A stretch of DNA of 64,000 bases, from assembly GCF_007830635.1 (NCBI RefSeq), contig NZ_VLLA01000002.1, forward strand, positions 186,001-250,000, read 5' to 3'. Position 1 is the first letter of the stretch; each line of letters begins with the position of its first letter. Both the position numbers and the translations under genes were made by a program. Below the pieces are notes generated by a model. That model did not search any database. It was not told where the DNA came from and worked only from the letters and a program-made list of their open reading frames with translations. Below are positions 16,306 through 24,088 of this stretch, one piece after another. Source of the DNA: Bradyrhizobium huanghuaihaiense. GTDB lineage: Bacteria > Pseudomonadota > Alphaproteobacteria > Rhizobiales > Xanthobacteraceae.

Positions 16306-17628
16306 TTACTCGTGACGGTGCATTGCGGAAGCGTGCTTGGTGTCGCGCATGGTGGAATAGATGATCAGCGACAGGCAGATGATGCCGGCGAGATAGTAGT
16401 AGAACCAGTCCTCATGCCCGATGCTCTTGAAGTAGAGCGCGATCGCCGGCGCGGTGCCGCCGAAGATCGAGACCGTGATGGCGTAGGGCAGGCCGACGCC
16501 GAGCGCGCGGACATTGGTCGGGAATAGCTCGGCCTTCACCACGGCGTTGATGGAGGTGTAGCCGGCGACGAACAGCCAGGCGCAGCAGATCAGGATGAAG
16601 GCCATGAAGGGCGACTTGGTCTCCTTCAGAGTCATCAGCAGCGGAACGGTCGCGAGCGTGCCGGCGACACCGAAGAAGATCAGCAGCGGCTTGCGGCCGA
16701 TCCTGTCGGAGATGGCGCCGTAGATCGGTTGCAGGATGGTGGCGAAGATCAGCGTGCCGAAGATCACGAAGGTGGTTTGATCCTCGGTCAGCCCGACCGA
16801 GAGCTTAACGAAGGTCTGCATGTAGGTGGTGAAGGTGTAGAACGCCGCGGTGCCGCCGGCGGTGAGGCCGACCACCAGAAGCAGCTCGCGCGGATAGCGC
16901 AGCAGATTGGTGATCGAGCCTGTCGGCTTCACCACCTTCTTGGCTTCCTCGAAGGCCTCGGTCTCGTGCAAGCCGCGCCGCATGACTGCCGCAAAGATCG
17001 CGAGCGCCGCGCCGATCGCGAAGGGGATGCGCCAGCCCCAGGCCTTCAGCTCTTCCGGCGTCAGGAAGACCTTCTGCAGGAGCAGCAGCACAATGATCGC
17101 GGTGAGCTGGCCGCCGATCAGCGTGACGTACTGGAAGCTCGAATAGAAGCCGCGATGCCTGGGATCGGCAACTTCACTCAAGTAGGTGGCGCTGGCGCCG
17201 TATTCGCCGCCAAGACTTAAGCCCTCGATCACGCGCGCGACCGCCAGGATGGCCGGGGCGGCAAGACCGATCGAGGCATAGGTCGGCGTCACCGCGATGA
17301 TCAGCGAGCCGAAGCACATGAAGACGACGGAGAGCGTCAGCGAGATCCGGCGCCCGAAATGATCGGCGAGATAGCCGAAGAACCAGCCACCCAGGGGGCG
17401 CATCAGGAAGGTCGCCGCGAACACGACGGCGACGTTCAGTTGCTGGACGACGGGATCGTTGCCGGGGAAGAAGGCGGGGGCGAAATACAGCGCGAACGCG
17501 GTGTAGGCGTAGAAGTCATACCATTCGACGAGATTGCCGATCGAGCCGATGAAGATCGCCTTGATGCGGCGTTCGGCGTCGGCAATGTCGAAATGCTCGG
17601 AGGCCGGCTTGATTGCTTGGTCTGTCAT
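16306..17628 (-). CDS. MFS permease of the metabolite:H+ symporter (MHS) family
   Basis: A 440-residue, 12-segment permease. The N-terminal GSIGNLVEWYDFYAYTAFAL and the loop motif RPLGGWFFGYLADHFGRR are diagnostic of the KgtP/ShiA/ProP-type MHS group, which imports carboxylates and related solutes. The substrate is not fixed by sequence. Sitting between a P450 and a molybdoenzyme with 33- and 3-base gaps, it probably imports the compound these enzymes oxidise. Confidence 0.9.
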   Translation of the reverse strand: MTDQAIKPASEHFDIADAERRIKAIFIGSIGNLVEWYDFYAYTAFALYFAPAFFPGNDPVVQQLNVAVVFAATFLMRPLGGWFFGYLADHFGRRISLTLSVVFMCFGSLIIAVTPTYASIGLAAPAILAVARVIEGLSLGGEYGASATYLSEVADPRHRGFYSSFQYVTLIGGQLTAIIVLLLLQKVFLTPEELKAWGWRIPFAIGAALAIFAAVMRRGLHETEAFEEAKKVVKPTGSITNLLRYPRELLLVVGLTAGGTAAFYTFTTYMQTFVKLSVGLTEDQTTFVIFGTLIFATILQPIYGAISDRIGRKPLLIFFGVAGTLATVPLLMTLKETKSPFMAFILICCAWLFVAGYTSINAVVKAELFPTNVRALGVGLPYAITVSIFGGTAPAIALYFKSIGHEDWFYYYLAGIICLSLIIYSTMRDTKHASAMHRHE

Positions 17629-17661
17629 CGCCGGCCTCCCAGGACATTTGCTGTCTCGAGG

Positions 17662-18882
17662 CTAGATGGCCTTTCCAAGCAGAAATGGCAACTGGCGGGG
17701 GCCGCGCACGGTCCCTTGCGACCAGGTCACGGTGCCCGCCGGGTCGAGCCGGAAGTCCGGGATTCGCTTCAACCATTCCTCGATTGCGACCTGCATCTCC
17801 ATGCGCGCAAGGTTGGAACCGACGCAGCGATGGATGCCGAGGCCGAAGGCGGCGTGGCGGTTTTCCCGGCGGTCGATCACGACTTTGTCAGCGTCGGGAA
17901 ACATTTTTGGGTCGCGGTTGGCGGCCGGGAAGGACAGCAGCACCATGTTGCCCGCCTTGACCGGGCAGCCCGAGATCGTGGTTTCCTTGACTACCTCGCG
18001 GGCCATGGTCACCGGTGAATAGGCGCGCAGTAGCTCCTCCACGGCGGTCGGGATCAGGGCGGGCTCTGCGATCAATCGCTCGCGGTCGGCCGGTGTCCGG
18101 GCGAGATGCCACAGCGAAGAACCGATCGCGCTCCAGGTGGTGTCGATGCCGGCGATCAGAAGCAGCCGCAGCGAGCCCAGCACGTGCGAATCCTCGAGCG
18201 GGTTGCCTTCCTTGTCCTTGGCGTTCATCAGATAGGAGATGAGATCGTCGGTCGGCCTCGATCGGCGCGCCTCGATATGCGTCCTGAAATAGTCGCTCAT
18301 CTCGTGCACGGCCTGGAGCAGCATGTTCTCGTCTTTGATGCCGAGCTCCAGGATCATGTGGATCCAATTGATGAAGAGATCGCTGTCGCTCTCAGGGATG
18401 CCGAGCATGTGCGCGATAGCCTGAACCGGGATGTATTTGCTGTAGCGTGCGGCAGCATCCACCTTGCCGTCCGCGATGAACCCGTCGATCAGCTCGTTGC
18501 AGATCGCGCGCATCCGTGGTTCCAGCTTCTTCATCGCGTCCGGCGTGAACGGCGGCAGCAGCAACTGCTTGGCCGGCTTGTGCACGGGCGGATCGGACGT
18601 GATCGGAGGGGCGGCGTTCCTGGAAATTTCCGGCCGCACGTCGCGGACGATGATCCGGCGCGAGGAGAAATGCTCGGTGTCGTTGGCGATCTCGCGCACC
18701 GCCTCGTAAGTCGTCGGCATGTAGCAGCCGAGGAAGCGTTCGGTGCGCACGACCGGGCTTGCGGCGCGCAGCTCATCCCAGATCGGGAAGGGATCGTCCG
18801 TCCATTGCGGATCGGTGTGGTCGAAGTCGTTGACCCAGTCGGTGACGGGCGGATGGGCGACAGGCTGGCTGACGTCGGACAT
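17662..18882 (-). CDS. Cytochrome P450
   Basis: A 406-residue soluble bacterial P450. The I-helix oxygen-binding motif is AGIDTT (residues 244-249). ExxR is at Glu283-Arg286. The haem loop FGLGIHRCVGSNLAR places the ligand at Cys353. These are intact, so it should be active. The upstream [3Fe-4S] ferredoxin is the obvious electron donor; no ferredoxin reductase is in the window. I start at MSDVSQ (18882), with AAGGGATC upstream, rather than an ATG 39 bases earlier that lacks a ribosome site. The substrate is unknown. Confidence 0.95.
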   Translation of the reverse strand: MSDVSQPVAHPPVTDWVNDFDHTDPQWTDDPFPIWDELRAASPVVRTERFLGCYMPTTYEAVREIANDTEHFSSRRIIVRDVRPEISRNAAPPITSDPPVHKPAKQLLLPPFTPDAMKKLEPRMRAICNELIDGFIADGKVDAAARYSKYIPVQAIAHMLGIPESDSDLFINWIHMILELGIKDENMLLQAVHEMSDYFRTHIEARRSRPTDDLISYLMNAKDKEGNPLEDSHVLGSLRLLLIAGIDTTWSAIGSSLWHLARTPADRERLIAEPALIPTAVEELLRAYSPVTMAREVVKETTISGCPVKAGNMVLLSFPAANRDPKMFPDADKVVIDRRENRHAAFGLGIHRCVGSNLARMEMQVAIEEWLKRIPDFRLDPAGTVTWSQGTVRGPRQLPFLLGKAI

Positions 18883-18942
18883 CTCGAAAGATCCCTTGGG
18901 GCTCGTGTTCGCTGAAAGCATGCGGGACGGCCGGAGACCGCG

Positions 18943-19152
18943 CTATTCCTCGATCACATCGATGGCGATTTCCGGGCAGTTGGATTTGGCAAGCCACGCC
19001 TTGTCTTCGAGTCCCGGCGGGACCGTGCCGTCGCCGGCTTCATGCGCGTTGCCGTATTCGTCGAGCTCGAACAGCTCCGGCGCCAGCGCCTTGCAGCGCG
19101 CGTGGCCCTGGCATTTGTCGGGATCGACGTGAACCTTCAGTCGCTCTGCCAT
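18943..19152 (-). CDS. [3Fe-4S]-type ferredoxin, P450 partner
   Basis: A 69-residue ferredoxin. Cys14, Cys20 and Cys59 form the three-cysteine cluster set, with His17 in place of the central cysteine (CQGHARC). This arrangement is typical of [3Fe-4S] ferredoxins serving P450s. It lies 60 bases upstream of the P450 on the same strand and is the first gene of the run, facing the TetR gene. VDPDKCQGHARC near the N-terminus is diagnostic. Confidence 0.95.
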   Translation of the reverse strand: MAERLKVHVDPDKCQGHARCKALAPELFELDEYGNAHEAGDGTVPPGLEDKAWLAKSNCPEIAIDVIEE

Positions 19153-19252
19153 GGCGGCGTCCTCGGTCGTTTTGCGTGCGCGCGAAAGGCGGCCCGCGTT
19201 CCTCGTGTCAATTTTGTCGGCGGCATTTGCCGCTCGCTTTAAGTTATATGCT

Positions 19253-19282
19253 ATTACATTCGCGGCGGGCTTCCCCTGTCAA
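19253..19282 (-). promoter_or_regulatory. Candidate sigma70 promoter of the ferredoxin-P450 operon
   Basis: Reading the minus strand, TTGACA (complement of 19277-19282) and TGTAAT (complement of 19253-19258) are separated by 18 bases. The -35 box is a perfect match and the -10 box matches five of six. It lies 100 bases before the ferredoxin start and 28 bases before the divergent TetR ATG, so a TetR dimer here could control both directions. No clear TetR palindrome was identified. Confidence 0.55.
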
Positions 19283-19309
19283 GCGCAAACTTATAGGCTT
19301 CGCCGTAAC

Positions 19310-19957
19310 ATGCGTTCACAACTCGCTCGCAAGCCCGAGAACACCTACCATCATGGCGACCTCCGGGACGCCCTGATCAAGGCGGCGTTGCGCGAGGCGG
19401 AGCGGGGCGGCGTCGAGGCGATCAGCATCAAGGCGCTGGCAAAACAGCTCGGCGTCTCGCAGCCGGCGCCGTATCGGCACTTTGCCGATCGGGAGGCCTT
19501 GCTTGCGGCAGTGACGGCGGAAGCGTTCCGGCAGCTCAGCGCGATCTTGCGCGAGGCGATGGCAAAGCCGTCGAAGCAATCAAAGCTGTCGCGGCTGGCG
19601 CAGGCGACGCTCGATTTCGGCCTGCGTCGCAACGGCATCTACCGCTTGATGTTCGCGTCTCGCACCGTCTCCTGCGCGGCCAAGGGCAGCGAGCTGCACG
19701 AGGCGACACGCGAGACGTTCGGGCTGGTGATCGAAGCCCTGGAAGCGCCGGCGGTCGGCTATTTACGGGAACGACACGCACTCAAGATCTGGGCGGCGGT
19801 GCATGGCGTGGTGATGCTGGCCGAGCAGGGCCTGTTCACCGGCGAGTCCGCCCATGCCACGCGCGAGGAGCTGGTCGAGGATTTTGTGAGCGAAACCAAG
19901 GCCGCGCTGGCGCTCGCGATCAAGAATGCACGGCGCCGGACGAAGGCGGGCGCCTAG
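19310..19957 (+). CDS. TetR/AcrR-family regulator
   Basis: A 215-residue regulator. The N-terminal TetR helix-turn-helix contains GVEAISIKALAKQLGVSQPAPYRHFADREALL. The C-terminal half is the TetR_C_33-like ligand-binding part (GLRRNGIYRLMFASRTV, then AAVHGVVMLAEQGLF). It is divergent from the ferredoxin-P450-MFS operon and the likely controller of it. I start at MRSQLARKPENTYHHG (19310). Its last codon overlaps the stop of the convergent racemase-family gene by four bases. Confidence 0.9.
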   Translation: MRSQLARKPENTYHHGDLRDALIKAALREAERGGVEAISIKALAKQLGVSQPAPYRHFADREALLAAVTAEAFRQLSAILREAMAKPSKQSKLSRLAQATLDFGLRRNGIYRLMFASRTVSCAAKGSELHEATRETFGLVIEALEAPAVGYLRERHALKIWAAVHGVVMLAEQGLFTGESAHATREELVEDFVSETKAALALAIKNARRRTKAGA

Positions 19958-20604
19958 GCCTTCGCCTTGAGCAGCCTCATCAGCTTCTCGACCGCGCTGT
20001 CCGGCGTCGTCACGACCGGGCGACCCGTGGCCTCCGCGACCAGCGGCGCCGTTGCCGCGATGCTGAACTGCGCCAGCGCGATGACGTCGCAATCGTGCAG
20101 ATCGCGCGAGGCTTCGGCGATCAGCCGGTCGTGCGTGGCGCGATCGCCCCCGTCGAGCGCGGCAAGTGCGCCCTCGGCGAGCTTCGGCACGACCTGGACC
20201 GAAGAGGGGAATTCCGGCGGCATCGAAACCAGCGTTGGCGGGAAGGTGGAGAGCAGGCCGATCCGCTTGCCCATCGTCACCGCGCGCTCGATCATCGCTT
20301 CGTTCGGCTTCAAGACCGGCATCGGCGCATGCGCTTGTGCGACGGCCTCGATGCAGGGGCCGAAGGCCGAGCATGTGAACAGGATCGCGTTCACCCCGGT
20401 TGCCACAGCATAGCCGCCGAGCGCGAGGAAGCGCTCGGTCATGGCGTCGGTGAGCTCACCGTCGCGCGCCAGATCCGCAGACAGGCTGTCGTCGAGCAGG
20501 TTCATCAGCCGCGCCTCGGGCCACGTCTTCGCGAACGCCGCTTCGATCGGGGCGATGGAATGCTTGAGGGCGTGGATGAGTGCGATGCGAGGGGGCGTCG
20601 TCAT
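19954..20604 (-). CDS. Asp/Glu/hydantoin racemase-superfamily protein
   Basis: A 216-residue protein. Two cysteine- or acid-bearing segments of the superfamily appear: AILFTCSAFGPCIE near residues 72-85, and a second half with HDCDVIALAQFSIAATAPL. The first Cys (in FTCSAFGPC) is in the expected catalytic place. The second conserved Cys position seems to be Gln/Phe (AQFS), so activity may differ from a two-base racemase; arylmalonate decarboxylases of this fold also use one Cys. The role is unknown and no pathway partner is adjacent. Confidence 0.75.
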   Translation of the reverse strand: MTTPPRIALIHALKHSIAPIEAAFAKTWPEARLMNLLDDSLSADLARDGELTDAMTERFLALGGYAVATGVNAILFTCSAFGPCIEAVAQAHAPMPVLKPNEAMIERAVTMGKRIGLLSTFPPTLVSMPPEFPSSVQVVPKLAEGALAALDGGDRATHDRLIAEASRDLHDCDVIALAQFSIAATAPLVAEATGRPVVTTPDSAVEKLMRLLKAKA

Positions 20605-20629
20605 TGAACGTGACTACCTGGTAGGTCTC

Positions 20630-20748
20630 GCGCCCCGGACGCAGCGCAATGCGAAGTATTGCGTTGCAGAGCCGGGGCCCATTGTGGCCGCTGGGTTCCG
20701 GCCCTGCGCAGCGCCGTTGCACGGCGCAGCGCGTCCGGGACACGCGTG
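20630..20748. repeat. Palindromic repeat, family F
   Basis: The outer arms CGCGCCCCGGACGCAGCGC and GCGCAGCGCGTCCGGGACACG enclose CAATGCGAAGTATTGCGTTGC and a GCGCAGCGCCGTTGCACGGCGC hairpin. It fills the spacer between the racemase-family gene and aapJ, both on the minus strand. Confidence 0.75.
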
Positions 20749-20752
20749 CTGT

Positions 20753-21763
20753 TTACTTGAACGGCACGGCGTACATCACGCCGCCCTTGCTCCAGAGGCC
20801 GTTGAGGCCGCGGTCGAGCTTGAGCGGGCTCGCCTTGCCGACGTTGCGCTCATAGATCTCGCCGTAGTTCCCGGTGGCCTTGATCGCCGTGACCAGCCAT
20901 TTGTTGTCGAGCCCGAGCCGCGAGCCGAGATCGCCGGAGGCGCCCAGCAGGCGCTGGATCGCGGGCGTCTGCGACTTCGTCATCTCCTCGACATTGGCTT
21001 GCGTCACGCCGAGCTCCTCGGCCTCGATCAGGCCGTAATGCAGCCAGGTGATGATGTCGCTCCACACCTCGTCACCGTTGCGGGTGAAGGGCCCGAGCGG
21101 CTCCTTGCTGATGGTCTGCGGCAGCACGACGTAGTCGGCCGGGTTCGGCGCAGCGGTCGTCACCGCGCCGGCGAGTGCGGAGGCATCCTGGGTCATGGCA
21201 TCGCAGCGGCCGCCGAAGAAGGTCTGGTACATGGTATCGACGCGGTCGAACACCAGCGGCTTCCAGTCGATGCCGTTGGCGCGGCCGTAATCGCCGAGCG
21301 TGACCTCGTGCGTAGTGCCCTGCGCGACGCAGACGGTGGCGCCCTTGAGGTCCTTCAGCTCTTTCACGCCGAGGTCCTTCTTCACCACAAAGCCCTGGCC
21401 GTCGTAGAAGTTGATCGGGCCCTGGCGCAGGCCGAGCGTCACGCCGCGCAAATAGGTCTGCGTCGAGTTGCGGTAGAGCACGTCGATCTCGCCCGATTGC
21501 AGCGCGGTGAAGCGGTTTTGCGCCGTCAGCGAGACGTAACGTACCTTGCTGGCATCGCCGAGCACGCCGGCGGCAAGCGCGCGGCAATAGTCGACGTCGA
21601 GGCCCTTGTAATTGCCTTGCGAGTCCGGCGCCGAGAAGCCGGCAAACCCGGCGCTGACGCCGCACACCAGCGTGCCGCGGCTCTTCACCGTATCCAGCGT
21701 CGCCGCCGACGCAACGATCGTCGATGCCGCGAGCACGCCCGCTGCGATAACCACGTTCCTCAT
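20753..21763 (-). CDS. aapJ: General L-amino-acid ABC transporter, periplasmic binding protein
   Basis: A 336-residue solute-binding protein with a cleavable signal peptide (MRNVVIAAGVLAASTIVASA). The mature part keeps AapJ/BztA family blocks: RGTLVCGVSAGFAGFS, NYKGLDVDYCRALAAGVLGD and GTTHEVTLGDY. AapJ delivers a broad range of L-amino acids to AapQMP. Here it is the last gene of a minus-strand operon (rpiR, aminotransferase, aapJ), with its permeases divergent and about 2.3 kb away. Confidence 0.92.
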   Translation of the reverse strand: MRNVVIAAGVLAASTIVASAATLDTVKSRGTLVCGVSAGFAGFSAPDSQGNYKGLDVDYCRALAAGVLGDASKVRYVSLTAQNRFTALQSGEIDVLYRNSTQTYLRGVTLGLRQGPINFYDGQGFVVKKDLGVKELKDLKGATVCVAQGTTHEVTLGDYGRANGIDWKPLVFDRVDTMYQTFFGGRCDAMTQDASALAGAVTTAAPNPADYVVLPQTISKEPLGPFTRNGDEVWSDIITWLHYGLIEAEELGVTQANVEEMTKSQTPAIQRLLGASGDLGSRLGLDNKWLVTAIKATGNYGEIYERNVGKASPLKLDRGLNGLWSKGGVMYAVPFK

Positions 21764-21775
21764 ATGACTCTCCCC

Positions 21776-23125
21776 TCAGTGATTGACACTACGCAATACG
21801 TTGTCGACGGCCGTGCCGAGCTTGTCGACGATCTGATCGATCTCATCTGCCGATGCGATATAGGGCGGCGCCAGCAGCACATGATCGCCGCGCACACCGT
21901 CGACGGTGCCGCCACCGGGATAACAGCCGAGCCCGTTCGCGAAGGCTTCGGCCTTGATCTTCTGATGCAGCTTGAGCGCCGGATCGAACGAAGCGCGCGT
22001 CGCGCGATCGGCGACCAGCTCGATCGCCCAGAACAGCCCGCGGCCCCTGATGTCGCCGACATGGCGGTGATTGCCGAAGCGCTCGGTCAGGCGCTGCTCG
22101 AGCTGCTTGCCGCGTTCCTTGACGCGGTCGAGCAGGCCGTCCTCGCGGATCACATCCTGCACCGCGAGCGCGGCCGCGCAGGCGAGGGGATGTGCGAGGT
22201 AGGTATGGCCGTGCTGGAACGCGCCCGACCCCGCGCGGATGGTGTCGATGATCTTGCCGCTCGCAAGCATCGCGCCGATCGGCTGGTAGCCCCCGCCGAG
22301 GCCCTTCGCGATCGCCTGGATATCCGGGGCGACGCCTTCCTGTTCCCAGGCGTGCGTCGTGCCGGTGCGGCCCATGCCGCTCATGACCTCATCGAGGATC
22401 AGCAGCGCGCCGTGCCGGTCGCAGATTTCGCGCACCGCCTTGAAGTAGCCGTCCGGCGCGGTCACCGCGCCGGCGGTGGCGCCGACGACGGGCTCGGCCA
22501 GGAACGCCGCCACAGTGTCAGGGCCAAGCCGCTGGAATTCGGCTTCGAGCTCCGCGGCCAGTCGCGCCACGAACTGCGCATCCGACTCACGGTCGTGCTT
22601 CTCGTGATAGGCAAAGGCCGGCGTGACGTGGCTGAATGCAGAGGAAAGCAGCGGTGCATACGGTGCGCGCCGCCAGGCATTACCGCCGGCGGCGAGCGCG
22701 CCGAGCGTGTTGCCGTGATAGCTCTGCCGTCGCGCGATGAAGTGCTGCCGCTGCGGCTCGCCGCGCTCGATGAAATATTGCCGCGCCAGCTTGATGCTGG
22801 CCTCGATCGCCTCCGACCCGCCGCTGACGAAATAGGCGTAGGCGAGGCCCCCCGGCTCGTGCCCGACCAGCCTCTCGGCCAGCGCCTCCGCCGGCTCGGA
22901 GGAGAAGAAGGCGGTGTGGGCATAGGCCAGCGTCGAGGCCTGTTTCGCCATTGCGGCGATCACGCGCGGGTGCTGGTGGCCGAGGCAGGAGACGGCCGCG
23001 CCGCCGGAGGCGTCGATCACACGGCGTCCGTCCTCGGCAAACAGATAGACGCCTTCGCCGCCGATCGCCTTTGGCGGTGTTTCGCGCAGCGAGCGATGCA
23101 GCACGCGGCTGGTGCGAGTGCTCAT
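21776..23125 (-). CDS. Class III PLP aminotransferase
   Basis: A 449-residue aminotransferase of the ornithine/omega-amino acid type. Visible motifs are SGGSEAIEASIKLARQY, the PLP-stacking LILDEVMSGMGRTG, and the Schiff-base Lys in IAKGLGGGYQPIGAM. C-terminal IRGRGLFWAIELV is also typical. Flanked by an RpiR regulator and amino-acid transport genes, it probably deaminates the imported amino compound. The 12-base gap to aapJ and 3-base gap to rpiR show one operon. The exact substrate is undetermined. Confidence 0.9.
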   Translation of the reverse strand: MSTRTSRVLHRSLRETPPKAIGGEGVYLFAEDGRRVIDASGGAAVSCLGHQHPRVIAAMAKQASTLAYAHTAFFSSEPAEALAERLVGHEPGGLAYAYFVSGGSEAIEASIKLARQYFIERGEPQRQHFIARRQSYHGNTLGALAAGGNAWRRAPYAPLLSSAFSHVTPAFAYHEKHDRESDAQFVARLAAELEAEFQRLGPDTVAAFLAEPVVGATAGAVTAPDGYFKAVREICDRHGALLILDEVMSGMGRTGTTHAWEQEGVAPDIQAIAKGLGGGYQPIGAMLASGKIIDTIRAGSGAFQHGHTYLAHPLACAAALAVQDVIREDGLLDRVKERGKQLEQRLTERFGNHRHVGDIRGRGLFWAIELVADRATRASFDPALKLHQKIKAEAFANGLGCYPGGGTVDGVRGDHVLLAPPYIASADEIDQIVDKLGTAVDNVLRSVNH

Positions 23126-23128
23126 GGA

Positions 23129-24001
23129 TCAACCTTTCTCTGAGACGTAAGTCGAGGCCGCGGCAAGCCGCGCTTCGGTGTTTTCCAGACGCTTCTTCGC
23201 GGCGACGCCGCCAAGCGAGAACGTGACCGCAGCGAGCGATTGCGCGATGGCGATCGCGCCGGTGAGGCTGGGAAAGAAACCGGGGGAGGAGGCCGCTTCG
23301 AACAGCAGCACATGGTCGGCGCCTTCGGCCATCGGTGCCGAGAGGCTGTCCGCAATCGCGATCAGCGTTGCGCCGCTGCGATGAGCGGCCTGCGCGACGC
23401 GGACGCTCGCATGCGTGTAAGGCAGGAAGCCCACGACGATGACGGCTTCGCCGGGACGGAACGCGCCGAGATCGAGATCGTCGGGGCCGGATGCGCCGAC
23501 GAGCTGCGCCTGCTCGGGCCGGAACAACCGCAGCTCGTAATTCAAGAGTTCCGCCACGCTGCGGCAGCTCCGATAGCCTGCGATCCATATCCGCTTCGCA
23601 TCGTGCAGCGCACGGGCCGCTTCCGCAATGGGGTGCGCCGGAATGCGCGGCAGGCCGGCGGCCTCGGCTGCGAGCTTGTCGATGACGAGCGCGACATCGG
23701 CGTTGGGGCCGTGGCGGCGGCTCTTCGCCCGGCCGGAGAAGGGTGAAGTCTGCGAGGGCCGTCGCGCTTCCGTCAGGGCGGCGCGCAGCTCGTCCCAGCC
23801 TGAATAGCCGATCGCCTTGGCGAGCCGCGTGAACGCGGCAGGGTCGGCGCCGGCTTCGGCAGCGAGATCGCGCATCGAACGGGTGGTGGCGTCGTAATCA
23901 TTGGCGGCGACGAAGCGGCCGACCTCCTGCAGGCGCAGGGGGAGCGATGGCAATGCGATGCGCAGTTCGCTCAGGGGCGAGGATTTCGCGGGCTCGGCCA
24001 T
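23129..24001 (-). CDS. MurR/RpiR-family regulator
   Basis: A 290-residue regulator. The N-terminal RpiR helix-turn-helix (TTRSMRDLAAEAGADPAAFTRLAKAIGYSG) is followed by a C-terminal SIS sugar-isomerase-fold ligand domain (AKRIWIAGYRSCRSVAELLNYEL, then GEAVIVVGFLPYT). RpiR proteins usually sense phosphosugars, but several amino-acid and amine operons use them. It is divergent from aapQM with a 27-bp palindrome in the gap. Start chosen at 24001 (MAEPAKSSPL). Confidence 0.88.
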   Translation of the reverse strand: MAEPAKSSPLSELRIALPSLPLRLQEVGRFVAANDYDATTRSMRDLAAEAGADPAAFTRLAKAIGYSGWDELRAALTEARRPSQTSPFSGRAKSRRHGPNADVALVIDKLAAEAAGLPRIPAHPIAEAARALHDAKRIWIAGYRSCRSVAELLNYELRLFRPEQAQLVGASGPDDLDLGAFRPGEAVIVVGFLPYTHASVRVAQAAHRSGATLIAIADSLSAPMAEGADHVLLFEAASSPGFFPSLTGAIAIAQSLAAVTFSLGGVAAKKRLENTEARLAAASTYVSEKG

Positions 24002-24010
24002 GAAACATTT

Positions 24011-24037
24011 GTTGCATGAAACGAGGTTTGGTGCAAC
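24011..24037. promoter_or_regulatory. 27-bp palindrome, candidate RpiR operator
   Basis: Two nested inverted repeats share one centre at 24024. The outer is GTTGCA (24011-24016) / TGCAAC (24032-24037), and the inner is AAAC (24019-24022) / GTTT (24026-24029). Ten of thirteen base pairs match. It lies ten bases upstream of the rpiR start and about 52 before aapQ, ideal for autoregulation and control of both operons. Confidence 0.6.
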
Positions 24038-24088
24038 AGTTGACGTGCGCCGCCGGAAATCGCTGCATTTGAGAAGGATTTTTGTGCT

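Noticed and set aside
19954..20604. A hydantoin-utilisation link between the racemase-family gene and the M20 hydrolase at 33479.
   Set aside because: They are 13 kb apart with unrelated operons between, and the racemase lacks one of the usual catalytic cysteines; no direct link is supported.
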